A stretch of 64,000 nucleotides of DNA, taken from assembly GCA_030145055.1 (NCBI GenBank), contig JAQYWK010000003.1:620001-684000 (forward strand), written 5' to 3'. The position numbers and the translations under genes are program-made. The notes below the pieces were generated by a model. It ran no database searches, was not told where the DNA came from, and worked only from the letters and a program-made list of their open reading frames with translations. Of this stretch, positions 35,212-44,447 are shown piece after piece (positions within the stretch are counted from its first letter, which is position 1; the number at the start of each line of letters is the position of its first letter). The DNA comes from Desulfovibrio sp. (GTDB lineage Bacteria; Desulfobacterota; Desulfovibrionia; Desulfovibrionales; Desulfovibrionaceae).

Positions 35212-35423
35212 TGACTATGCACAATCCCCCACACCCCGGCGAGCTTATCAGCTCAATGTATGGAAGAGCACACTCTCAGCGGCCGCAAGCTTGCAAAGAT
35301 GCTCGAGGTTGCACACCTGAAAGCTGGCTGGCTATGCAGGCCAACTATGATCTTGGCAAGGTTCGCAGCAAGGTTGATTTGTCCAGAGTTACTCCTGTGG
35401 AGATGGATTGTCCGGTGGTGTAA
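35211..35423 (+). pseudogene. remnant of a HigA-type antitoxin gene
   Basis: It opens with MHNPPHPGELI, the hallmark start of HigA, and ends with PESWLAMQANYDLGKVRSK, the hallmark end. The helix-turn-helix middle has been lost or put out of frame (a LSGRKLAKML-like piece is readable in another frame), so a functional antitoxin is unlikely. Confidence 0.75.
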
Positions 35424-35426
35424 CGG

Positions 35427-35479
35427 CCAGCCAATTCGTAATCAGTAGGTCGTCAGTTCGATCCCGATCGTTGGCTCTA
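35427..35479 (+). tRNA. tRNA-Thr(CGU)-like 3' half, attachment-site copy A (partial)
   Basis: From the anticodon loop TTCGTAA through a variable loop, T-arm (GTCAG TTCGATC CCGAT, one mismatch) and acceptor end CGTTGGCTCTA. No 5' acceptor arm or matching D-arm exists upstream, so this is not a working tRNA but an att-type fragment left by integration. Its first 25 bases (35427-35451) are repeated exactly at 43679-43703. Confidence 0.7.
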
Positions 35480-35489
35480 CAAAAAGATT

Positions 35490-35526
35490 AAGCCCCACAG
35501 CGATATAACTCACTGTGGGGCTTTTC
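35490..35526 (+). terminator. terminator following tRNA fragment A
   Basis: Stem AGCCCCACAG / CTGTGGGGCT (35491-35500, 35513-35522) followed by TTTT. A closely similar terminator follows tRNA-like copy C at 51439-51474, so the tail was probably copied along with the att site. Confidence 0.88.
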
Positions 35527-35652
35527 TATTTATGAACACATGAGTCAAAACAAGAACAAAAGTGCGTACAAGTTGCGTGCACTTTAGTTCTACCAGTCAT
35601 AATTTCAACCACTTAGGACCCTTCTCCTACTGATTCCAAATCGCCTCTTTCC

Positions 35653-37275
35653 CTAGAGAAGATAGTAGGTTGCAGCGAGCCCTGCGATGGACATAGTGAT
35701 CGTGTATGGCAAGGCCAGCACGACCATTCGGCCATAGGAAAGGCGGATGACCGGGGCTAGAGCCGAGGTGAGCAGGAACAGAAATGCTGCTTGCCCGTTT
35801 GGTGTGGCTATTGATGGGATGTTGGTACCTGTGTTGATGGATACAGCCAGTTTTTCGAATTGTACCATCAACGTCTCGGCATGCTCCGCGGCAGCTTGAG
35901 GCAGTGATGCTAGAACCTCGGAACGAGGTACATCCGGGAGAGTCAGCTTTTCCATGAGGGCTTCGCCGGTCATGCCTATGTTGGGGATGGCATGTAGCAA
36001 TTTTTCGAAGTGCATTTTTGTCTCGGAGATGTATACCGTGGCAACGAAGACATTGTCCGAGATCATCGAAAGGACACCATTGGCGATGTAATATGCGGCA
36101 AGTTGATCTCGTCCTTCAAAGGCCAGAACATAGTCCATAACTGGCTTAAAGAGATGTTGGTCATGAATAACAGCGACAATGGCAAAGAAAACCACGAGCA
36201 ATGCGGTGAAAGGAAGCGCCTCTTCAAAAGCAGGGCCTATTTGATGTTCATCGATCAGGCCGTTCACTGCCGTGAGGATAACGATGACAGAGAGTCCGAT
36301 GAGACCAACTGCGGCCAGGTGAAAACCCAGGGCAACGATGAGCCAAAGACCCACGAGTGCCTGAGTAATCAGCTTAGCTTTACCTCTGACTCCCTGCTTT
36401 TTTTCCATTTCAATGGATGTCTCGAGCAAGTGAGAACGTATATGCCCCGGCATTTCAACGCCATAGCCACATATTTTAAACTTCTCAACTAACACACAGG
36501 TCACGAGGCCTACGACCAGAACTGGCATCGAAACCGGGACTACTTTGAGGAAAAACGGGACAAAGTGCCACCCCATCTCTGAACCAATCAAGAGGTTTTG
36601 CGGTTCACCGACGATGGTGCATACTCCACCCAAGGCGGTACCAACTGCGCCATGCATCATGAGGTTTCGTAAGAACCCTCGAAACTGTTGAAGTTCCTCT
36701 CGTTTCTTGTCTTTAAGGATTATATCGCAACATAGATCATGTTCACAAGATGTGGTTTTTCCTGAAGCAAATCGATGGTAAACATTATAAAATCCGTAAG
36801 CCACAGCGATAATTACTGCCGTCACAGTCAGAGCATCCAAGAAAGCAGATAAAAATGCCCCTGCAAAGCAGAACAGCAGCGAGATTATTACTTTAGAATG
36901 AACCTTTGTCAGAATGCGGGTGAAGGTAAATTGCAAGAAATCCTTCATAAAATATATGCCCGCAACCATGAACATCAAGAGCAAGATAACTTCAAAGTTA
37001 GCCGCAGTTTCATTGTAAACTGTTTCCGGGTGCGTCAAGCCGAGGGCTACAGCCTCGATAGCGAGCAGTCCACCAGCAGGGAGTGGATAGCATTTAAGAG
37101 CCATGGCCAAAGTGAATATGAACTCTCCTATCAACACCCAACCGGCGATGAACGGACCAGCTGTGTAAATAATTATGGGGTTGATCACTAGAAAGGCGAT
37201 AATCGCCATTTTGTACCATCCCGGTGCATTACCGAGAAAGTTCCTGCCTATACTTTGTACTAATGTCTGAGCCAT
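35653..37275 (-). CDS. nhaB: Na+/H+ antiporter NhaB
   Basis: About 540 residues, the normal NhaB length, with around twelve membrane helices. It is close to enterobacterial and Vibrio Nha[20 protein letters not shown] at the start, then [21 protein letters not shown] and [17 protein letters not shown]. It exports Na+ in exchange for protons. The start at ATG 37275 (GGGAG upstream) matches the family start; ATG 37338 would add 21 residues. It is divergent from the DUF1538 genes, forming a cation-homeostasis island with them. Its base composition is slightly higher in GC than the surrounding genes. Confidence 0.93.
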   Translation of the reverse strand: MAQTLVQSIGRNFLGNAPGWYKMAIIAFLVINPIIIYTAGPFIAGWVLIGEFIFTLAMALKCYPLPAGGLLAIEAVALGLTHPETVYNETAANFEVILLLMFMVAGIYFMKDFLQFTFTRILTKVHSKVIISLLFCFAGAFLSAFLDALTVTAVIIAVAYGFYNVYHRFASGKTTSCEHDLCCDIILKDKKREELQQFRGFLRNLMMHGAVGTALGGVCTIVGEPQNLLIGSEMGWHFVPFFLKVVPVSMPVLVVGLVTCVLVEKFKICGYGVEMPGHIRSHLLETSIEMEKKQGVRGKAKLITQALVGLWLIVALGFHLAAVGLIGLSVIVILTAVNGLIDEHQIGPAFEEALPFTALLVVFFAIVAVIHDQHLFKPVMDYVLAFEGRDQLAAYYIANGVLSMISDNVFVATVYISETKMHFEKLLHAIPNIGMTGEALMEKLTLPDVPRSEVLASLPQAAAEHAETLMVQFEKLAVSINTGTNIPSIATPNGQAAFLFLLTSALAPVIRLSYGRMVVLALPYTITMSIAGLAATYYLL

Positions 37276-37489
37276 TGAGACTTGCTCCCAGTTATTAAAA
37301 TGATTGAATAATTTCGGGTTGATGCTGACGTCTTTCATGAGATCAATCCACCACAGAAAGCAAGGGGCATGCCATTTAAATGTCCTTATCAACACAAACA
37401 AACAATTAAATTAGCAAATAATTTCAGGGTATTGTCATTTGGCAAGGCGACACAGAGCCTTTTTAGATATGTGGAAAGAACAGAAGAAA

Positions 37490-37648
37490 GGGGCGTTTTG
37501 CCCCGCCGAGAGAAAACGCCCCACTAGGGAGGCAGGTGACTATAATAAATACACATATCATCATCAACAACGTCCTTGGGTTTTGCTGGAGGGGCATATT
37601 GCCCCTATTTGTTTATGAGTAAGAGTCCGTGTCTCGGACACACTCTTC
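37490..37648 (+). ncRNA. structured leader candidate in the nhaB/DUF1538 divergent region
   Basis: Three consecutive stable hairpins lie upstream of the first DUF1538 gene: a perfect 10-bp stem 37490-37499/37513-37522 with a 13-nt loop; a short GC stem 37591-37605 followed by a T-rich stretch; and a 10-bp stem with a 2-nt bulge at 37622-37646. Between the first two is TATAAT (37541-37546). Next to ion antiporter genes such structure could be a riboswitch or attenuator, but I match it to no known family. Confidence 0.4.
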
Positions 37649-37778
37649 ATGCAGAAAATGTATAGTGATAATTTTTACATGATAACTAGTTATAATAATG
37701 AAGTATAACAGGTGGTTATGATAATTTCCCAAAAAGGTGATTCAAAAATATACCAACTTCTGTCTCATCACCACATAT

Positions 37779-37794
37779 TGGCATGGTCATTGTA
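37779..37794 (+). promoter_or_regulatory. candidate sigma-54 promoter of the DUF1538 operon
   Basis: TGGCATGGTCATTGTA has GG and GT separated by ten bases. It is close to the TGGCAC-N5-TTGCW consensus except for GT in place of GC. It lies 77 nt before the first start codon. The same island encodes its own sigma-54 activator at 42054-43397, which makes this site credible. Confidence 0.45.
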
Positions 37795-37870
37795 GTACCT
37801 GTTCATAGTTTGCAGGTGAATCTTTTTGGGATGACTCTGTTATTTTGGTTAAACCGAAGAGAAATATACT

Positions 37871-38638
37871 GTGAGTGAGAAAATTAGATCATACCCCATA
37901 TCCACCATCATAAAAGCTGTACTAACAAAGTTGTTTAGTTCTTTTACTGACTTGCTACCAATAGTCCTGGTGATTGGATTCTTCCAAATCCTTGTTCTCC
38001 AGCAGCCATTGCCAAACATAGGTGAAGTTGTTTTCGGGGGCATCCTTGTGGTGTTTGGCCTGACACTCTTTATTCAGGGATTGGAAATGGGTCTCTTCCC
38101 CATCGGCGAATCAATGGCCCATGCATTGGCTCGCAAGGGAAGCTTGTTCTGGTTGCTGACCTTTGCCTTTGCTTTGGGCTTTTCAACCACGGTAGCGGAA
38201 CCAGCACTGATCGCGGTATCTGCTGAAGCAGCTAGTATCGCGGCTCAGGGCAATTTGATCGGACCTGGTGAAGACTCTTTGAACCGTTATGCTCTTGGAC
38301 TGCGGCTGTCCGTAGCCTTTTCCGTAGGTGTAGCCATTTTGGTTGGCGTGCTTCGAATCTTACGCGGATGGCCGGTTCACCACCTTATTATTGGTGGTTA
38401 TGTGGTGGTCATGCTCATGACCTTGATTGCGCCCAAAGAAATTGTGGGCATCGCGTACGATGCGGGCGGCGTCACCACGTCGACCGTGACCGTGCCGCTC
38501 GTTGCTGCACTCGGGGTCGGCCTTGCCTCCATTATCAAAGGACGAAGTCCTTTGTTGGACGGATTTGGTCTTATTGCCTTTGCGTCTCTTTTACCCATGA
38601 TTTTCGTCATGGGATATGGCATCATCGTTTTCGGATAA
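37871..38638 (+). CDS. DUF1538 membrane protein (UmpA-like)
   Basis: A 255-residue integral membrane protein of the DUF1538 family, about six to seven helices. Conserved features are [17 protein letters not shown] and the [21 protein letters not shown] segment, which is nearly identical in the next gene. Pairs of DUF1538 proteins have been reported to act as Na+(Li+,K+)/H+ antiporters, which fits the neighbouring nhaB. GTG start at 37871. The stop precedes the second DUF1538 start by 16 nt. Confidence 0.88.
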   Translation: MSEKIRSYPISTIIKAVLTKLFSSFTDLLPIVLVIGFFQILVLQQPLPNIGEVVFGGILVVFGLTLFIQGLEMGLFPIGESMAHALARKGSLFWLLTFAFALGFSTTVAEPALIAVSAEAASIAAQGNLIGPGEDSLNRYALGLRLSVAFSVGVAILVGVLRILRGWPVHHLIIGGYVVVMLMTLIAPKEIVGIAYDAGGVTTSTVTVPLVAALGVGLASIIKGRSPLLDGFGLIAFASLLPMIFVMGYGIIVFG

Positions 38639-38654
38639 TATTGGGAAGCATGGG

Positions 38655-39428
38655 ATGACACAATTCATAATAGAGTTTGGAACAACACTGATCGCAACGT
38701 TTCGAGATATTTTACCGATTCTTATTCTGATCACGTGCTTCCAACTGTTTGTTCTTCGTCAGCCTATCCCCCATTTACGACGTTTAATAGTTGGTGGCGT
38801 ATATGTAGTGCTCGGACTGGCCTTGTTTCTTATCGGACTGGAAAAAGCCCTTTTTCCAGTTGGAAAAATAATGGCGGCTCAACTTTCTGATCCATTCTTT
38901 CTTACAGGGATAGCTGGGGCTCCTGCTCCGACTGACTGGACCGCTTATGGGTGGATTTATCTTTTTGCAGCCATGATAGGCTTTTCCACAACCATTGCAG
39001 AGCCATCCTTGCTAGCCGTTGCCATCAAGGCTAATGAGGTTTCAGGCGGTGTTATCAGTCAATGGGGGCTTCGCATCACCGTGGCTGTCGGCGTGTCTGT
39101 GGGAATTTCTCTCGGAGCATTTCGCATTGTTACCGGAACGCCACTCTATATTTTTATAATGACCGGATACGCCATCGTCATTTTGCAAACGTTTATCGCA
39201 CCAAAGAAAATTATCGCACTTGCCTATGATTCGGGAGGGGTGACAACATCAACAGTCACCGTCCCTCTCGTGGCCGCCCTTGGCTTGGGGTTGTCTGAAG
39301 CCGTGCCTGGACGTAACCCCGCTTTGGACGGATTCGGGCTTATCGCTTTTGCAAGCCTATTCCCAATCATTGCTGTGATGGGATATGCTCAGTTCACTCA
39401 TTGGGCAGCAAGCCGCAGAAAGCCATAA
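38655..39428 (+). CDS. DUF1538 membrane protein (UmpB-like)
   Basis: About 257 residues, paralogous to the preceding gene: FSTTIAEPSLLAVAIKA, then [22 protein letters not shown] and [17 protein letters not shown]. The two proteins probably form a heteromeric cation/proton antiporter. ATG 38655 has a GGGAAG ribosome site; the longer reading would start inside the previous gene. Followed 19 nt later by a PII-like gene, implying regulation of transport by a signalling protein. Confidence 0.88.
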   Translation: MTQFIIEFGTTLIATFRDILPILILITCFQLFVLRQPIPHLRRLIVGGVYVVLGLALFLIGLEKALFPVGKIMAAQLSDPFFLTGIAGAPAPTDWTAYGWIYLFAAMIGFSTTIAEPSLLAVAIKANEVSGGVISQWGLRITVAVGVSVGISLGAFRIVTGTPLYIFIMTGYAIVILQTFIAPKKIIALAYDSGGVTTSTVTVPLVAALGLGLSEAVPGRNPALDGFGLIAFASLFPIIAVMGYAQFTHWAASRRKP

Positions 39429-39447
39429 AAACACAGGGAGAAGAGTT

Positions 39448-39795
39448 ATGAAATTTAAGTTAATCCTTGCCACGGTAAAGCCTCACAAAACTGACACCGT
39501 GGTCGATGGAGCAAAGGAGGCTGGCGCGACTGGCGCTACGATTATTACTGCGCGAGGCACGGGCATGCACGAAGCTCTTTCGTTTTTCGGCCTGACGCTG
39601 GAAGATCAAACTGACATAATCATGTTCATTCTGGAAGAACACCTCGTTAAAACAGTCTTGAAGGCTATAGAAGTTGCTGGCGAATTTAACAAGCCAGGTA
39701 CGGGAATCGCGTTCGTCCTACCCATAGAGCATGTCGTCGGTATGGAAAGCCAGATAGAGCGATTCAAAGAAGAGATCCGTGATAAGTATCTATAA
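39448..39795 (+). CDS. PII-like signal-transduction protein
   Basis: A 115-residue protein of the P-II superfamily: FKLILATVKPHKTDTVVDGAKEAGATGATI forms the first beta-alpha unit, followed by ARGTG near the T-loop base and the C-terminal FNKPGTGIAFVLPIEHVVGM matching the GxGxxFV nucleotide site. The T-loop is short and lacks the uridylylated Tyr motif of GlnB. It likely binds adenine nucleotides and controls the DUF1538 transporter, as PII-like proteins do for neighbouring transporters. RBS GGGAG lies upstream. Confidence 0.88.
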   Translation: MKFKLILATVKPHKTDTVVDGAKEAGATGATIITARGTGMHEALSFFGLTLEDQTDIIMFILEEHLVKTVLKAIEVAGEFNKPGTGIAFVLPIEHVVGMESQIERFKEEIRDKYL

Positions 39796-39810
39796 AATAA
39801 AGGAGCAGAG

Positions 39811-40206
39811 ATGACTCAAGAAATCATCATGGTTGAAGATGTTATGCAAAAGGAAGTTCCGACCATCGACGGTATGGCCTCCGCCAAGGAAGCTGCCTCC
39901 ATAATGCGTACCTCCGGTGTATCCGAACTCCTTGTGGACAAGCGGAATGAACATGACGCGTGGGGTATAGTTACAATCATGGATATGATCAAGGGCGTGA
40001 TTTTACCCGACCGAGAAGGGGACGATGTTTGCGTTTACGAAATAATGACCAAACCGATCATAACCGTTCCGGCAAAAATGGATGTGCGATATGCAATTCG
40101 TTTGATCTATCGAACAGGTGTCCACCGTGCGCCCGTCGAACACATGGGCGAAATCGTCGGCATGGTGACAATGGAATCGCTTATCCTTGATAATGAGTTG
40201 ATTTAG
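39811..40206 (+). CDS. CBS-domain pair protein
   Basis: A 131-residue stand-alone tandem CBS protein: VEDVMQKEVPTIDGMASAKEAASIM for the first CBS and EIMTKPIITVPAKMDVRYAI for the second. Such proteins bind adenine nucleotides. With the PII-like gene 15 nt upstream it would add energy-status control to the cation-transport island. Confidence 0.9.
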   Translation: MTQEIIMVEDVMQKEVPTIDGMASAKEAASIMRTSGVSELLVDKRNEHDAWGIVTIMDMIKGVILPDREGDDVCVYEIMTKPIITVPAKMDVRYAIRLIYRTGVHRAPVEHMGEIVGMVTMESLILDNELI

Positions 40207-40266
40207 TCAATGTGACATCCCTGAACGCACCCCTCTTTATAATTAGGGTTACTGAGAGATAGTACT

Positions 40267-40425
40267 ATGTGGATTTTTTACTCAGCCATACAGTCCGGCC
40301 TGAACCAGAAGCGAGTTTGCAAAAAATGCGGGCGAGGCCAGGTGGTCAAAACTGCTTCCAAATGGAAGTCTGTGAAGTGCCAGAAGTGCGGAGAGGACGT
40401 CCCCGCACCCAAACACCGCACATGA
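40267..40425 (+). CDS. small zinc-ribbon protein, 52 residues
   Basis: A short reading frame that codes for two CxxC knuckles: VCKKCGRG and VKCQKCGED, 19 residues apart, the pattern of a minimal zinc ribbon. It is basic overall. The ATG at 40267 is preceded by GAGAG. It lies in the intergenic space after the CBS gene on the same strand. Role unknown; perhaps a regulator or a contact partner for RNA or nucleic acid. Confidence 0.6.
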   Translation: MWIFYSAIQSGLNQKRVCKKCGRGQVVKTASKWKSVKCQKCGEDVPAPKHRT

Positions 40426-40554
40426 TACTCTGGCAGGAATAACGCTAATCTTGGCGCTCCATCTTAGCCAAGACAGCCCCCGTCTATTTTCCACGTGAAA
40501 AGTGTTTACTTGTATCAGTTTTATCTCTATTTTTTTGATACAGAGGATTGCACT

Positions 40555-42051
40555 ATGAACCTTCAAAATTATTATGAAACCATCATGGAGTTGAGCCACG
40601 GCATTGTGGTGACACTCGATCTTGATGGCAGTATTATTCACGGAAATTCCGAATTAGAATCCCTCTCCGGCTATACTATGAAAGAATTAGCTGGAAAGGA
40701 TTGGTTCGACACGTTCATGCCGCCTAAAAAACGTGCAGATGCACGCAATATCATTGCGGGGAAAGCCCACGAGAAAAACATATCCACTCTGACAGGAGTC
40801 ATTGTTACCCGTACCAAAGAAACGCTCTATATAGATTGGAATCTCAAGCCACTTATCGATTCTAACGGGACCGTCATAAGCATATTGTGCGTCGGGCAAG
40901 ACGTTACAAATCACATGGAGAAACAAAAAGGTTTGCTCCGTGAACGATACTCACTTATTGGTCAAAACAAGGAGTTGAGATGCCTGTACGAAATCAGCCT
41001 ACTCATGAGCAATATGGACCAAAAGCTGGACCACATCTTCAAGCAGATAGTAAACCATTTGGCTGTTGCTTTTCAAGGTCCACACAAGACTCATATTCGT
41101 CTATCAGTCGACAATAAACGATGGGGAACTCCCGGTTATGTGGAGACAGAAAACACGCTTGTCGAATCGATCATAGTCAACAATGACAATCGTGGGATAA
41201 TGGCAGTCTCAGTTGAAAAGGGGGTTGAAAAGAAAGCTCGTGGAGCAACTTTTTTTTTAGAAGATGAGAAAGAACTATTTGCTACAGTCGCGCAGCAGGT
41301 AGGGATGATCATCTCAAAAAAAGAAACCCAATGGGCCAAGCACGGCCTAGAACAACAACTCAGGCAGTCAGATAGACTGGCAAAGATTGGTCAATTTTCG
41401 GCCGGAGTAGCCCATGAAATCAACGAACCACTAGCAAATATTCTCGGCTTTGCCGAGTTGGCTCTTCAAGTGCCAGATGTTCCGGAACAGGTTTCTTCTG
41501 ACCTAAGACACATTGTTGATTCCTCTCTCCATGCGCGTGAAGTCATCAAAAAACTCATGTTTTTCAGCCGACAAATGCCTCCCTTGTTGGTATCCACAGA
41601 TCTCAATGAAATCATCAACCAGGCGTTGAGAATCACCGAAACTGCGGCCAAGCATACTGGCATTGAAATTCAGTGTGAATTAAGCATAAATCTGCCTCGC
41701 ATCATGGCTGACCCCCAACACATCAAGCAAGTTGTGGTAAATTTGGTGGCCAATGCTATCCAGGCCATGGAAGATGGCGGAGCCCTCAGTATCAAGACTC
41801 TCAGCAGCGAAGACGATATATATATAATTGTAGAAGACACGGGAACAGGCATGGCTCCTGATGTACTCAAGCAAATATTTACCCCGTTCTTCACCACCAA
41901 GGATGTGGATAAGGGAACTGGCTTGGGCCTGTCCGTTGTCCTCGGGATTGTTGAAGCGCACAAAGGATTCATTCAAGTGCAAAGTACACTTGGTAAAGGA
42001 ACACGATTTGAACTGGCCTTCTCCTGTTCTCCAAACGACAAAGAGATCTAA
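40555..42051 (+). CDS. soluble PAS-GAF sensor histidine kinase
   Basis: About 498 residues without membrane helices. A PAS domain (about 8-130), a GAF-like region (about 140-270), HisKA with VAHEINEPLANIL and HATPase_c with VVNLVANAIQAM, VEDTGTGMAP and GTGLGLSVV. ATG 40555 has AGAGGA upstream; a 20-codon longer reading is less likely. It is 2 nt before the response-regulator gene, so they are a two-component pair that probably controls this island. Confidence 0.92.
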   Translation: MNLQNYYETIMELSHGIVVTLDLDGSIIHGNSELESLSGYTMKELAGKDWFDTFMPPKKRADARNIIAGKAHEKNISTLTGVIVTRTKETLYIDWNLKPLIDSNGTVISILCVGQDVTNHMEKQKGLLRERYSLIGQNKELRCLYEISLLMSNMDQKLDHIFKQIVNHLAVAFQGPHKTHIRLSVDNKRWGTPGYVETENTLVESIIVNNDNRGIMAVSVEKGVEKKARGATFFLEDEKELFATVAQQVGMIISKKETQWAKHGLEQQLRQSDRLAKIGQFSAGVAHEINEPLANILGFAELALQVPDVPEQVSSDLRHIVDSSLHAREVIKKLMFFSRQMPPLLVSTDLNEIINQALRITETAAKHTGIEIQCELSINLPRIMADPQHIKQVVVNLVANAIQAMEDGGALSIKTLSSEDDIYIIVEDTGTGMAPDVLKQIFTPFFTTKDVDKGTGLGLSVVLGIVEAHKGFIQVQSTLGKGTRFELAFSCSPNDKEI

Positions 42052-42053
42052 CA

Positions 42054-43397
42054 ATGCCCAATAACATTAAGATTCTCGCGGTCGATGACAGCATAAGCAC
42101 CCTTGAAATACTCAAACGAAATCTCCAATCAGGAGGATATGAAGTCTATTCCTGTACCCGGGTAGCGGAAGCCCTACCACTTTTGGATGAATTAAGTATT
42201 GATCTGATCATTACCGACTACCGTATGCCTGAGGCCACAGGACTGGACCTCATCAAACATGTACGAGCCAATCACCCTGACACTGAAATCATGATGATCA
42301 CCGGTTACCCCACCATCACCGGTGCGGTCGAAGCCATCAAGGACGGTGCAGGCGAGTATCTTCCGAAACCCTTCACCACTGAAGAATTGCTCTCAACTGT
42401 CAAGCGCATAGTGGATCGCCTTCTCCAAAAACGGATGCTCGGATCATCCGATACACCTCCAGATAATTTTGGCATTATTGGCAGTTCCGAGGAGATGCAA
42501 CTCGTTTTTCAACGCATCAGTAAGGCTGCCGCGACCAACGCCAATGTCCTTATTTCGGGAGGCTCGGGAACAGGAAAGGAACTCGTCGCACGCGCTGTTC
42601 ACTATAACAGTGATCGCAGGGCAGCTCCTTTTGTCCCCGTCAATTGCTCTGCCATCCCGGACAGCCTGGTTGAGAGCGAGTTATTTGGTCACGTGAAGGG
42701 GGCATTTACTGGAGCCAAAGACGCCCGTGCAGGTTTTTTTGAGATAGCTCATAGCGGCTCAATCTTTCTGGACGAAATTGGCGATGCCAGTCCGAACATG
42801 CAAGCCAAGTTGCTACGAGTCATACAGTCCAAGGAATTCTGCAAGGTTGGTTCCAGTCAAGTTCATACCGTGGACACTCGTATCCTTGCCGCTAGCCATA
42901 AAGACCTCAAGCAACTGGTGAAGGACGGTGGATTTCGAGAGGATTTGTACTACCGTGTCGACGTTGTCGACATCCCCGTACCACCTTTGGCCGAGCGTGG
43001 TGATGACATTCTGGTTCTCATCAATCATTTTCTCTACAAATTTTCAAAAATCATGGGCCGTACGCGCCCGACACTCAGTGACTCCGCACTTCGCTCTCTT
43101 CGGCATCATCAGTGGCCAGGAAACGTTCGTGAGTTGGAGAATCTTATCCAACGGCTGGTGGTTATCGTGGACCATGACCCCATCGAGGTAACAGATCTTC
43201 CCGAAGCCATGCGCTTTACCCTCCCCAGGGAGGGACGAGTGGACCGAAGCCTTGCCGAAGTAGAGAATGAGCACATATCCAATGTACTGGCTATGACCAA
43301 CAACAACAAAACCAGAGCTGCAGAGATATTGGGCATCAACCGGAAAACATTACGGGAAAAGCTCAAACGACATGAACGTCTCCAGCAGAGAAAATAA
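42054..43397 (+). CDS. sigma-54-dependent response regulator (NtrC family)
   Basis: A 447-residue regulator: receiver domain (ILAVDDSISTL; phosphoacceptor in LIITDYRMPEA; Lys in EYLPKPFT), AAA+ activator domain (SGGSGTGKELV, KGAFTGAKD, GSIFLDEIGD) and a Fis-type helix-turn-helix (AAEILGINRKTLREKL). The Walker A begins SGGSG instead of TGESG. It is coupled to the upstream kinase and a sigma-54-type promoter is visible before the DUF1538 operon. Confidence 0.93.
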   Translation: MPNNIKILAVDDSISTLEILKRNLQSGGYEVYSCTRVAEALPLLDELSIDLIITDYRMPEATGLDLIKHVRANHPDTEIMMITGYPTITGAVEAIKDGAGEYLPKPFTTEELLSTVKRIVDRLLQKRMLGSSDTPPDNFGIIGSSEEMQLVFQRISKAAATNANVLISGGSGTGKELVARAVHYNSDRRAAPFVPVNCSAIPDSLVESELFGHVKGAFTGAKDARAGFFEIAHSGSIFLDEIGDASPNMQAKLLRVIQSKEFCKVGSSQVHTVDTRILAASHKDLKQLVKDGGFREDLYYRVDVVDIPVPPLAERGDDILVLINHFLYKFSKIMGRTRPTLSDSALRSLRHHQWPGNVRELENLIQRLVVIVDHDPIEVTDLPEAMRFTLPREGRVDRSLAEVENEHISNVLAMTNNNKTRAAEILGINRKTLREKLKRHERLQQRK

Positions 43398-43678
43398 GGA
43401 CATAAAATGGCTATGGCGAAAGCCATTTTTCTAGCCAAGTAGGCTGGGCTTTGCCCGGTTACATTTCTCATGGACGTAAATTGTAATCTCAAACTGGACA
43501 TTTTTAGATGAAGGGTGAGATAATAAGGCAAATGGTATACGTAAAGTGTTCGCAAATCTGCGTACAAAACTCGGTATTTTTAGCTAGTTCTCGGTAGTTT
43601 TGAAATTGTCCTGAATTCCACTTACCCCAAATGAATCAAGCAAAGACAAGCGTTAACGCCCCTAAACTCAATCTCCAA

Positions 43679-43733
43679 CCAGCCAATTCGTAATCAGTAG
43701 GTCTCCAGCTCAATTCCGGTTCCTAGCTCCATC
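43679..43733 (+). tRNA. tRNA-Thr(CGU)-like 3' half, attachment-site copy B (degenerate)
   Basis: The first 25 bases (43679-43703) are identical to 35427-35451, with anticodon loop TTCGTAA. The T-arm and acceptor end (TCCTAGCTCCA) are degenerate compared with copy A. No 5' half is present. It is best read as the right-hand att repeat of the 8.25-kb island between copies A and B. Confidence 0.65.
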
Positions 43734-43734
43734 G

Positions 43735-43768
43735 AAAAATCACTTATGATCACTCATAAGTGATTTTT
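43735..43768 (+). terminator. terminator following tRNA fragment B
   Basis: A perfect 15-bp stem (43735-43749 and 43754-43768) with a 4-nt loop, ending in a T-run. The sequence is symmetric enough to work in both directions. Confidence 0.85.
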
Positions 43769-44055
43769 TATGCTTTGGTATACACAATGAAATGCAGGAG
43801 GATGCCCGTTGGTGGCGTAGCCTCTAATACACATTATTCTTGAAGAAGAAGAAGAAGGAATCCCTAACCTTTTTGAAAACAAAAGAGCACTACTTGAAAT
43901 TTTTAATGAATATTCGCGTTGGCAAACATTTTACTACAATTGTTATATCTAGCAAAATAAATAATTACTTTCTGTTTTGCATGACCCAAATTTAATTCCA
44001 ACATCCGCATTTACAACAACAATAAGATATTTTTGAACTCCAAGGTAAACCCCTA

Positions 44056-44388
44056 CTACGCCTTTTCCTTATTCACCCATTGAATTTCTTCATCATCATA
44101 GTTGTCATGCCAAGCATCAACCATAGGAGTAACGTAATATTCCAAAACTTCAGCCTCCTGAATAAAACACTGTTCGACTGCGTCCCTCTGTTGATCGGAA
44201 GCAGACGTTTTAGCTTTATCCGTGCTCTGTTGCAGAGTGTCATAATATTCTTCTTGGTGTTCATAGATCAGACTTTCGACCGGAATGACGATAAACACCA
44301 GCTCATATATCAAGCCGGACATAAGCACGCTATGTGCCTCAAGAAAATCAACTTCCCGCTCAACAGACCAACGCAAGCGTCCAGACAC
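44056..44388 (-). CDS. hypothetical protein, 110 residues
   Basis: An acidic protein (IYEHQEEYYDTLQQS; DAWHDNYDDEEIQWV) with a possible amphipathic or hydrophobic helix near residues 20-40 (SVLMSGLIYELVFIVIPVE). It starts at GTG, has no clear ribosome site and no family I know. Because it sits in decayed mobile DNA between an att copy and an IS66 remnant, it could be a gene fragment. Confidence 0.4.
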   Translation of the reverse strand: MSGRLRWSVEREVDFLEAHSVLMSGLIYELVFIVIPVESLIYEHQEEYYDTLQQSTDKAKTSASDQQRDAVEQCFIQEAEVLEYYVTPMVDAWHDNYDDEEIQWVNKEKA

Positions 44389-44447
44389 CTGTATCTTCCA
44401 TTAATTCTCTCACATGACATACTTCCGCCCACTCAAGGAAGATGAAT

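Larger units (their letters stand above)
43398..44055. other. 658-nt non-coding junction region
   Basis: No gene is supported here. It contains the tRNA-Thr-like att copy B and its terminator (43679-43768), which divide the cation island from the next accessory segment. The rest is AT-rich and featureless to me. Confidence 0.5.

Noticed and set aside
35404-35479. A complete tRNA at copy A
   Set aside because: A D-loop-like GGTGGTGTAACGGC lies upstream, but no 5' strand pairs with the acceptor end GTTGGC, so only the 3' half is credible.
36010-36492. A plus-strand gene within nhaB
   Set aside because: The nhaB frame has clear family motifs; the opposite frame has none.
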